Of a DNA stretch of 64,000 nucleotides, positions 45,609 through 54,600 are shown one piece after another. Every line of letters begins with the position of its first letter. Positions within the stretch are counted from its first letter, which is position 1. The translations under genes were made by a program, and so were the position numbers. This DNA is from Ancylothrix sp. D3o. GTDB taxonomy: Bacteria; Cyanobacteriota; Cyanobacteriia; Cyanobacteriales; Oscillatoriaceae. The stretch lies in assembly GCF_025370775.1 (NCBI RefSeq), contig NZ_JAMXEX010000005.1:239880-303879 (forward strand), in the 5' to 3' direction. The notes beneath the pieces were generated by a model. The model was not told the origin of the DNA, searched no databases, and saw only the letters and a list, made by a program, of their open reading frames with translations.

Positions 45609-45683
45609 AACCCCTCACCTCTCCCCCCTACAGCCCTCTCCTTTTAGGGTTAGGAAAGAGAGGTTTTCCACCATTTATCCTCC
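45609..45683. other. Convergent intergenic gap with imperfect palindrome
   Basis: Between the replication-type gene and the STAND gene. CCTCTCCTTTTAG and TAGGAAAGAGAGG (about 45645-45673) form an imperfect hairpin that could end both transcripts. Confidence 0.45.
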
Positions 45684-48600
45684 CTATCTTTCGCTAGGAA
45701 CCTGATCACATATCTGCCGATCATCCCTAACTGTTGGATTATTAATTAAATAATCTTTTAACCAATTACAACTTAACCCCAGTAGCCTGTTGATCTCCAA
45801 CTCCAGCCGCCAAATAATCACCTTACTATCAGCCCCCCCACTCGCCAACCATTTGCTATCAGGACTAAAACTTATACTCGTAACCCGGTCATTGTGTCCC
45901 AAGAATGTTTGTAATTGTCGCTTATCAGAAACCCGCCAAATTTTAATCGTATTATCATCAGAAGCCGATGCCAAAAACTTCCCATCTGGACTAAAATTAA
46001 CACTGTTAATCCGAGCAGTATGACTCATCTCACTCACTAAATTTGTTACCCGATTTTCTGCCCAGTTCCAAATTTTAATTGTTTTATCATCACTTCCCGA
46101 AGCAATCATTTTACCATCCGGACTCCAACTAATACTATTCACCGCCTCCGTGTGACCCGCTAACGTTTTCAACAACCCACCATCCCGACTCCAAAGCCTA
46201 ATTGTTTTATCATAAGAAGCCGAAGCCAGAATTTTTCCATCCGGGCTAAAAGCCACCGCTGTAATGCGATCTTTATGGCCCCTTAACGTCTTTAATAACC
46301 GGCCCCCCCGACTCCAAAATTTAATTGTTTTATCATTACTTCCCGAAGCAATCATCTGATCATCTGGACTCCAACTCAGACTTGTCACCCAGTTTTTATG
46401 ACCTTTTAAAATTGCCAATCTTTTGCCTTGAGAATTCCAGAGAATAATCGTCTGATCTTCAGCCCCAGCACCCGCAGAAGCCAGTCGCTCACCATCGTGA
46501 CTCCAACTGACACTACTCACCCAATCGTTATGGCCGGTTAAAGTTTTAATTACCCGACCGGCACGATTCCAAAGTTTAACAGTCTTATCTGCCGAAGCCG
46601 AAATTACCGTATTACCATCGGGGCTAAAACTAACACTACTCACCCGATTTGTATGACTCGTAAAAATATCCGTCATTGCCCCATCTAACGCCCAAATTTT
46701 CACCGTTTTATCTTCACTAGCCGTTGCCAAAGTTTGGCCATCTGGTGAAAACCTTACCCCCCAAATTCGATCCGTATGACCTTCTAAAGTTTCCATTAAT
46801 TGCCCATCTCTGTCCCAAAGTTTAACCGTTCCATCTTCACTCGCCGATGCCAGAATTGGCTGATTTGGCGAAAAACTCAACGCCAAAACTTTATCGCTTT
46901 GCTGCAAAGTTTTTACCAAAACCGGCGGCTTTTTACCTGTTTTATCCAACTTCCAAAGCATAATCGCTTGTTTGGCAGTAGTTTGGGGTGGTGCTTCGGC
47001 GACTTTATCCGTTGTGGCTGCCGCCGCTAAAAAGGTGCCATCTGGACTAAAAGTAACACTCGTAAACCCCGCTCCTTCTGGCGCTTTTAATGTTGCCAAT
47101 TCAGTGCCGGCTAAATTCCAAATTTTTACAGTTCCGTCTAAACTTGCCGAAGCAAGTTTTTTGCGATCCTCAGAAAACACCACATCTAAAACCCAATCTT
47201 TATGACCTTCAATAGTTCGGATTTCTCGCCCCTCTTTGCTCCACAATTTTATCGTATAATCTGCGGACGCTGAAGCAATAAGTTGGCCGTTATTGAGCCA
47301 GCTTACTCTCGTCACAAAATCCTCATGTCCTTTTAAAACTTTGTGGGGTTCTTCGCTTAAAATTTTAGCGTCTTTTTCATTATATTTCCAAAGTTTTATA
47401 ATCGTGTCTTCTGCCGTTGCAATCGCTGTGCCGAGAGGACTAAAACTCACTCTTGTAATCGCTTTATCACTGTTTAATCTTTGTAATACTTTGCCATCTT
47501 CTGTCCACAATTTAACAGTTTTGTCGGCACTGGCGCTGGCAACTGTTTTACCGTTAGGACTAAAACTAACATCCAAAACGCTGCCCATGTGTCCTTCTAG
47601 CCGATTGCGTTCTTGTACAGAAGAAATCGCTTGTTGTAACTTTTCCTCAGTTTGTATTCTAATGTCGAGATTATTTTTTGCATCCGTATTTTGCAATTTA
47701 TTGCCAGCCTTCACACTCGCAATTAATGCCCCTAATTGATCATTCGACACCCGCAACGCTTTTGATTCAGAATTCCGGGCTTTAATTTCAGCAATTTCTG
47801 CTTGTTGTCTTGCTGAACGTGCCTGCCATGCCAAGGAACCAATACCAGCCATTGCAAAAAACGCAAGTATCAAAGCACCTAAATAAACTTTATTCAACCG
47901 CGATTTCATATTCTTTTCCTTCTCTTCGGCTTTTCTAAGTTTTTCGCTGAGTTCTTGTTGTTGTCGCAATTCCAAATTTTCTCGGCGAAGTTTTTCGGCT
48001 TCTAAAGGCGTAATTTCTTGTTGCTGGCGGATGAAAGTCACAAGATAATCATGGACAAGCTGAAAGAGTTCCGCCGGCATTTCTTTGATGCGGAAAACTA
48101 ACCCTGATTTCACTAAAATATCTAAAACTAATTCTAGCTTATCATCTTCTTGATAGCGAGCTAAATCTGCCGCCAGTTCGGCGCGAGTTTTCAAAGGTCT
48201 GGTGTCATTTTCATCAGTCAGAAAATACAACATCAATCGAGCCGCCCGTTCGTTTTCTGGCCCGCAGTCGCGGATTACTTGTTCTAAAAATCGCTCAACC
48301 AGCTTTTCTTTTGGGCCTTTTTGTTGATATTGAGCAAGCGTTGTAATATTTTCTGCTTGCAATTGAGCGCCGACCACTTGTAATTCAATAGGCCGCACTT
48401 CTTGAGCATTCCCGGCCAAATCTCGCACCAGTTCCGATACAAGCGTATCTTCTAACTCAAACTGAGCGCGTTTTGTTAAACTTTGGATGATTTTACAAGT
48501 ATTTTCTGGGCTAAAATTTCCCAAATAAAACAAAATATCTTTGCTGAGAATATCGTTATTAATCGCATCTAAAGAAGTCTGCCTAGTAGCTTCCAATAAC

Positions 48601-50669
48601 AAATACAAATAATCTTCTCGAAACGAAAAAATTACCTTAACAAAAGGCTCATTTAAGCAATTTTTTAAAAATTCAAAAAAAACTTGTTTCTTATAGCGGT
48701 CTTTCCAAACAAAGAAAAACTCCTCAAATTGGTCAAAAATTAACACCGTCAGCAAATTATTGTCAGTATTTTTTTTCAATTGGGCAATAATGGCCGCTCC
48801 TGAGATTTCACCAACCGCCTCAGGTTCAATTTGATCGTTTCGTCTGGCTTTTAATTCTGCCGTCAAGCGCCTATAAATTTCGCCAAAAAAATCAGTATAA
48901 ACCTGCACAACCACCGGCAACACTTCACGAATTCCCGCGTTTTTTTGTTGAAGTGCCGGCACTAGGCCCGCCATGACTAGCGAGCTTTTTCCTACCCCAG
49001 ATTGACCATAAATAACAATTAATTTGTCTTTAGGAGTCAAACAACGATTGAGCAATTTATTAAGATCCTCAACCCGACCAGTCGCCGTAATTTCTATCGC
49101 CTGTTGAGATAAAGAATTCCCGCTATTAGTAACATTAGAAGATTCTTTAACCAATTCTAAAGCCGGATCAATCACTTGCCGATGAGGTTCAAGCCGACCG
49201 GCACCCATAAAAGCTCTTAACCCATACTGGGCTTCAATTTTACGGCTTTCTTGCTTGCGGTCAAACGCCGCTTGATAGTGACCTAAAGCAAAATAAACAT
49301 CGTCCAATTCTTGCAAAATTTCCAAATATAATCGCGGATCATATTGAGGATCGGTTTCCTGATGCGCTTTTTCTAAATTATCTATTGCTTGCCAATTTTC
49401 ACCTAATTTATGTTGTGCTTTCGCTTTCAGCAATAAATACAAACCCCGCTGTTGCGGGAGTAAAGCAGAGGCCGTATGGGTTGGAGAAATTTTGGCTAAA
49501 ATTGACAAGGCTTTTGTCGCTTTTACTTCGGCTTTTTTCCACTCTTCCTCCTGCAAAGCAATGGCCGATAAAAAACCATAATCTTGCGCTAATCCAAACA
49601 ATTGCCCGTGAACTTCATGGATATTTTGTGCCTTTATTGCCAGCGTTTCTAAATCTCTCCACGCTTGGAGATGTTGCAAAATTTCTCCCTGCTGGGTAAT
49701 AAATTTACCCACTAAATCCGGGCGTTCTGCCTGCTCAAAAATATCTAAACATTGTTGCAAATAACTCCGGGCTTGTTCTAAACACTCACGGCTTTTTGAG
49801 CGGTTCTTTTCCGCCAACCGTCGATAACATAAGCCGGTGTGAAATAAAACAATTCCTTGCCTTTCCAAAATCAGGCGCAATTTCAAAGAAAACGAACCAG
49901 CAGCCCCACTCTCCCTAACCTCTTGATTAGCCGCTTGCTGCCAAAGTTTAAGGCTTTGTAAATATTGTTGTTTGGCCGTTTCAATTTGCTGTAAAATATA
50001 ACTTTTTCGCCCTAACAAAAACAAAAGGCTGGCTTCTAAAACTGCATCTAATTTCACTCCTCGACTTTGCAAATCTTTCCCTGCAAATTCCAACTCGGAA
50101 TCACAGGGTACTCCTAAAATTGTAGAATTTCTCAAAAATTGCTCAGCACCGGCATCCAAGACGCCACTAAACACTCGTTCCGTGCTTTGGCGAATAAAAT
50201 CAATTAGCTCTTCTGTAGTCAAAGAAAATTCAAAAGCACTGCCGTAGGTTTCAAAATCTGGGGCGAGACGAATCAGCTTTTGCAAAACGTCATCATTCAC
50301 CCACAATACCAGGGTAAAAGGAAAATTTTGGGGAAATTCATTGCGGACAAGGTTGGTAGAAATCAGCAACTCATCAAGCGCCGTAACGCCTTCTAAACCA
50401 AACACTATTAATGCTTCAGGCGTTTTGTTTTCCAAAGCATTTTTAATAGGCGTATAGAGCATTTTCGCATTAGCCGGCAACTGCAATTCTTCAATTTCAA
50501 GCTGAGACTCCAGCCGCAATTTTTCAGCGATTTTCTGGCGTACTTGCCCATAGTTACAGCGAGCTAAAATCAAAGAAAATTGCCCTTCCGAAAGCCTGAT
50601 CGCTCTGGTGAGAGTCTGTAAGGCGCTTTGATTTTCGGCGGCGATGTCTGGCCCGTGCGTCTGTTGCAT
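45684..50669 (-). CDS. Giant STAND NTPase with 14 WD40 repeats, membrane-anchored
   Basis: A 1661-aa signal-transduction ATPase. An N-terminal domain (residues 20-170) has the layout of a P-loop NTPase (SLILARCNY, EALIVFGLEGV, LVLWVNDDV) but no Walker A GKS/T. A TPR-like helical region spans about 210-480. The nSTAND core begins near 540 with Walker A IVIYGQSGVGKSSLVMAG and Walker B LTVLIFDQFEEFFFVW, followed by helical/winged-helix elements. A transmembrane helix (YLGALILAFFAMAGIGSLAW, about 925-945) leads into fourteen WD40 repeats (GH...LASASADKTVKLW pattern) from about 1026 to 1640, enough for two seven-bladed propellers. STAND proteins oligomerise on ligand sensing. No effector domain is recognised. 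Confidence 0.9.
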   Translation of the reverse strand: MQQTHGPDIAAENQSALQTLTRAIRLSEGQFSLILARCNYGQVRQKIAEKLRLESQLEIEELQLPANAKMLYTPIKNALENKTPEALIVFGLEGVTALDELLISTNLVRNEFPQNFPFTLVLWVNDDVLQKLIRLAPDFETYGSAFEFSLTTEELIDFIRQSTERVFSGVLDAGAEQFLRNSTILGVPCDSELEFAGKDLQSRGVKLDAVLEASLLFLLGRKSYILQQIETAKQQYLQSLKLWQQAANQEVRESGAAGSFSLKLRLILERQGIVLFHTGLCYRRLAEKNRSKSRECLEQARSYLQQCLDIFEQAERPDLVGKFITQQGEILQHLQAWRDLETLAIKAQNIHEVHGQLFGLAQDYGFLSAIALQEEEWKKAEVKATKALSILAKISPTHTASALLPQQRGLYLLLKAKAQHKLGENWQAIDNLEKAHQETDPQYDPRLYLEILQELDDVYFALGHYQAAFDRKQESRKIEAQYGLRAFMGAGRLEPHRQVIDPALELVKESSNVTNSGNSLSQQAIEITATGRVEDLNKLLNRCLTPKDKLIVIYGQSGVGKSSLVMAGLVPALQQKNAGIREVLPVVVQVYTDFFGEIYRRLTAELKARRNDQIEPEAVGEISGAAIIAQLKKNTDNNLLTVLIFDQFEEFFFVWKDRYKKQVFFEFLKNCLNEPFVKVIFSFREDYLYLLLEATRQTSLDAINNDILSKDILFYLGNFSPENTCKIIQSLTKRAQFELEDTLVSELVRDLAGNAQEVRPIELQVVGAQLQAENITTLAQYQQKGPKEKLVERFLEQVIRDCGPENERAARLMLYFLTDENDTRPLKTRAELAADLARYQEDDKLELVLDILVKSGLVFRIKEMPAELFQLVHDYLVTFIRQQQEITPLEAEKLRRENLELRQQQELSEKLRKAEEKEKNMKSRLNKVYLGALILAFFAMAGIGSLAWQARSARQQAEIAEIKARNSESKALRVSNDQLGALIASVKAGNKLQNTDAKNNLDIRIQTEEKLQQAISSVQERNRLEGHMGSVLDVSFSPNGKTVASASADKTVKLWTEDGKVLQRLNSDKAITRVSFSPLGTAIATAEDTIIKLWKYNEKDAKILSEEPHKVLKGHEDFVTRVSWLNNGQLIASASADYTIKLWSKEGREIRTIEGHKDWVLDVVFSEDRKKLASASLDGTVKIWNLAGTELATLKAPEGAGFTSVTFSPDGTFLAAAATTDKVAEAPPQTTAKQAIMLWKLDKTGKKPPVLVKTLQQSDKVLALSFSPNQPILASASEDGTVKLWDRDGQLMETLEGHTDRIWGVRFSPDGQTLATASEDKTVKIWALDGAMTDIFTSHTNRVSSVSFSPDGNTVISASADKTVKLWNRAGRVIKTLTGHNDWVSSVSWSHDGERLASAGAGAEDQTIILWNSQGKRLAILKGHKNWVTSLSWSPDDQMIASGSNDKTIKFWSRGGRLLKTLRGHKDRITAVAFSPDGKILASASYDKTIRLWSRDGGLLKTLAGHTEAVNSISWSPDGKMIASGSDDKTIKIWNWAENRVTNLVSEMSHTARINSVNFSPDGKFLASASDDNTIKIWRVSDKRQLQTFLGHNDRVTSISFSPDSKWLASGGADSKVIIWRLELEINRLLGLSCNWLKDYLINNPTVRDDRQICDQVPSER

Positions 50670-50859
50670 GATTGGTTTTATGTTTAGTTATCTTGACGAC
50701 AAGGACACTTTGTTGAGGCTGGCTTCTCAAAAATTTGCTATCCCCCAAACGAAGAGCAAATTTTCTCGTTTCGTCCTTTTTTTAGCCATGCCTCTACGAT
50801 AGCGTACCCCTCCACTGATCTGTGCAAATCTTGCTGTTTAAAAAAAACAGCCGATGTCT

Positions 50860-51096
50860 TTAATTACAATTAATTCCTAACCAAGTACACTCTTCTGTCC
50901 TTCCTTTTCTGCGTACATAATAACTCCATCCAACTAACTGCGGTTTCAGGCTGACTTGCGCTTGTGTGTAGGGCGATTTTATGTTGCTTTCACTTTTGGC
51001 AAGTTTTAGGCTCTGGGTCAGAGTTGCCGTCTCTGAAGCAACCAAAATCAAAATAAACGGCAAAGTCAGCAATATTTTAGCAACTTGATTTTTCAT
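50860..51096 (-). CDS. Small secreted protein between the two STAND genes
   Basis: A 78-aa ORF. The signal peptide MKNQVAKILLTLPFILILVASETA is followed by a short polar region ending YYVRRKGRTEECTWLGINCN, with two cysteines close to the end. The second ATG (51096) is preferred because AAGGAG lies 8 nt upstream, whereas the first ATG (51102) is only 2 nt from it. The family is not recognised. Its position between paralogous STAND genes on the same strand may or may not be functional. Confidence 0.5.
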   Translation of the reverse strand: MKNQVAKILLTLPFILILVASETATLTQSLKLAKSESNIKSPYTQAQVSLKPQLVGWSYYVRRKGRTEECTWLGINCN

Positions 51097-51102
51097 GGTC
51101 AT

Positions 51103-51645
51103 GGCTCCTTTTTTTGTACATAAAAAATATTCAGGGTTCTATATCACTTTCTGGTAAATCCAGGTTTTATTTTGTGTCCATATTTAGTTAGAATCGTTAT
51201 GTTGTCCAGAAGTTGCCATTTGCCTCTGTTTCTTCCAGCTTCAGTTTTCTGGGCGTTCTGTTCAACTCTGTTGCAATAAAATAAGAAATATTAATTTCCT
51301 AATTTACTTTTTCTGCTCTGGGAATAACTTTTTTTACAAATAAGATTCACTCCTTTAATTTTTGCTTGGCTGGCCTGAAGCTTGCAGCGGCGACGACACC
51401 GGCTTTTAAGCTTCTATCTTAATTCTCCCTCTTTTTTGGGGCAATGGGGTGTGGTATGTGTCACCTAAGCGAACAATCATGCTTTTGAGGGCTCACAGGA
51501 GCCGAAGTTTGAGGCAAATGTCGGGGCCGGTGGCAAAACTGTCATACCCCTGCACCGCACCTCAGCCCCTCTCCCCGCTTTTCAAAAAGGCAAGCGGCAA
51601 TTTTTTCAGACTAGGGGAGAAAAATTTTTCAACTCAGAAATGCTT
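51103..51645. other. Intergenic region after the upstream STAND gene
   Basis: 543 bp with no convincing gene. The left part is the AT-rich upstream region of the small secreted gene. The right part has an imperfect palindrome (cccctctcccc near 51563, aggggagaaaaa near 51611), which resembles common cyanobacterial intergenic elements and may terminate the upstream STAND transcript. Confidence 0.45.
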
Positions 51646-54600
51646 CTAATTATCTTTTAGAAAATCAGCCAGCCAGTTACTACCGCGCAACAATAAACCA
51701 TCGAGATCCAAAGCTTGCGGTTCAATGCTGCCTAAGTCCCACAGCTTCACAGTTCCATCGCCGCCGGCACTCGCTAAAATATTTTCTTTTTCACTAAAAC
51801 AAACTTGAAAAACCATATCTTTATGACCGGCAAACGTTTGTAACTCCGTGCCGTCGAGTTTCCACAATTTAACGGTATGATCTGCACTGGCCGAAGCTAA
51901 AATTTTCCCATCTGGACTAAAACAAACATCCACAATTCTATCCGAGTGAGCAGGCCAACTTTGCAACAAAACCGGCTCGTTTGTTTCTTCTATCTGCCAA
52001 ATTTTAATAAATTTATCACCGCCAGCAGAAGCTAACAGTTTTTCTTTCGGACTAAAACAAACTGAAAACACCCGGTCTGTATGTGCTTCCCAAGATATAA
52101 ACTTGCCAGTTTCAAGATTCCACAATTTCACCGTGCGATCCCAACTTCCAGACGCTAAAACTTTGCCATCGGCAGAAAAACTCACAGCCCAAACTTTATC
52201 AGTATGGCCGGTTAAAGTTTGCAAAACCGTTCCCTCCAAACTGTAAACTTTAATAGTTTTATCTGCACTTGCCGAAACAAACCTCAATCCATCGGGCCGA
52301 AACGCCAGCGCCGTTACCCAGTCTTGATGTTCCGATAAACTTGTTTGCAAAATCGGTAAGTTTTGCGGGGGTTGAAATTGCCAAATTTTTACCGTATTAT
52401 CCGCACTGGCTGACAGAAATAAATTCCCAGTCGGTGAAAAAACTACTCTTTTTACCCAATCTTCATGTCCCCCTAAAGTTGCCAGTAAAGCCCCGTTTCT
52501 TTTCCAAAATTTAATTGTTTTATCAAAACCCGCCGTCGCTATAAACTCCCCATCTCGTGAAAAATTAACACCTAAAACATTGCCTTGGTGTCCCAATAAA
52601 GTTTGCACACAATTACCATCTGTATGCCAAAGGCGAATAATTTTATCAGCGCCAGCAGAAGCTAATGTAATTCCATCTTTAGAAAAACAAACACTGTTAA
52701 CTTTATCCGTATGACCGTAAAAGGTTGCTTGTAAAACCGGCACGCCCGATTGAGTTAAATACCAAATTTTTACGGTGTTATCCCAACTGCCGGTCGCCAG
52801 CCTTTGTCCGTCGGGACTAAAACTAATACTTGTAGCCCAGTTTTGGTAGTTATCCAGCGTAGTTTGTAAAATCATGCCGGTGGTTTCAAGCAGCCAAATT
52901 TTGACCGTATTATCTGCCGAAGCCGATGCCAAAAGTCGGCCATCGGGGCTAAAAGCCACCTTCCAAACTCGCTCACTATGAGCCAAAATTTCTGTTAACA
53001 AACTACCATCTTTTTTCCAAAGTTTAATTTGGTTATTCCCGCAAGCAACCGCTAAAATTTCTCCATCCGGGCTAAAACTCAAATGATTGGCACCGCCAAT
53101 ATGACCGCCAAGAATTTTATTTTCTGTCCAGCCTTCCTGCACATTCCAAAGTGTAACCTTACCGTCTGCACTGCCGGCAGCAAGCAAACATCCATCGGGG
53201 CTAAAACTGACTGAATAAAGCCGGTCATTATGTTTGTCTAAACTGACAATTAAGCTGCCATCAAGATGCCAAATTTTCAGTGTTTTATCCCAACTTGCCG
53301 AGGCGATCATTTGACCATCCGGGCTGAATGAAATGCTGTTTACCCACTCTTGATGCTCTCGAAACGTTAAAATTTCTGTGCCGTCTGTTTGCCACAACTT
53401 TACAGTTGCATCAGCGCTGGCGGAGGCTAATATTTGACCGTCTGGACTGTAGACAACTTCTGTTACCCAATCTTGATGTCCTTGTAAACGGTTTTTTTCA
53501 CGAACTTGAGCTAAAGTTTGACGTAATTTTTCAATGGTTTTTTGCTTGAGAATTTCAGAAGAATGTGTTTCTTTTAATCGTTGGCCGGCTTTAACAATCG
53601 CCTGTAATGCTCCTAGTTCATCATGGGAAAGTAGCATCACTTGAGACAAGGAACTAAGCGCTTCTATTTCAGCAATTTCGGCTCGGTTTCTTTCTTGTTG
53701 TTCTTGGTGCAAAACTTGTCGGAGTTGTTCTTTGGTAAATCGCAGTTCGGTTTGCAGTTCGGTTTCTTGCCGGTGGCGAATTAATGGCACTAAATAATCA
53801 TGGATAAGTTGATAAAAATCCACCTCACTTTCTTTGACTAAAAAAGTAATTCCTGATTGGACTAAAATTTCTAAAACTACTTCAATTTTCCGGGTATCTT
53901 CTCCCAATTCTGCGGCAAGTTGAGCATAGGTTTTGAGAGGACGTAGGTTATTTTCATCGGTGAGCAGATATAACACCATTCGGGCCGCCGGTTCGTTTTC
54001 TGGGCCGCAGTCGTGGATCACTTCTTCTAAATAGTCAGCCACGAGTTTTTCTTTGGGGCCTTTTTTTTGATATTGTGCGAGAGTTCTAACTTTTTTGGTT
54101 TGCAGTTGATAGCCGGCTATTTGCAATTCTATGGGCCGAATTTCGCCGTTATTATCTGTTAAATCGACTACAAACTGCTCGATTAATTCGGGTTGCAAAT
54201 AAAGTTGAGCATTTTCACTTAAGGTTTGGATGAGAGTTTTGGCTTGAGAGGGGGAAAAATTTCCCAAACAATACAGAATATCTTTGCTGAGAATATCGTT
54301 GTCTATGGCTTCGAGGTGGATGCGCTGAGGAGCTTCTAATAAATAATGCAAACAGTCTGTCCGCATAGACAAAATGATTTTGACAAAAGGCAAATTCAAG
54401 CAGTTATTGAGAAAGCGATAGAATTGCAGTTTAATTTCTAAGTCATTGCAAGTCCAGAAAAATTCTTCAAATTGATCGAAAATTAAAACGTTGAGTAAAT
54501 TTCTGTTAGCCGTTTCTTGTAAAAATTCTAAAATTTGGGCGGGGCTATCGGGTGGAGTAATTTCAATGCCGCAGCGTTCTAAAAAAGATTCGGCTAATTT

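Noticed and set aside
45790-47739. Plus-strand ORFs within the STAND gene
   Set aside because: They are antisense shadows of the WD40 repeats, which create long open frames by periodicity.
46000-53500. WD40-coding repeats as separate DNA repeat elements
   Set aside because: The periodicity of about 123 bp is explained by the protein repeats, and DNA identity between units is moderate.
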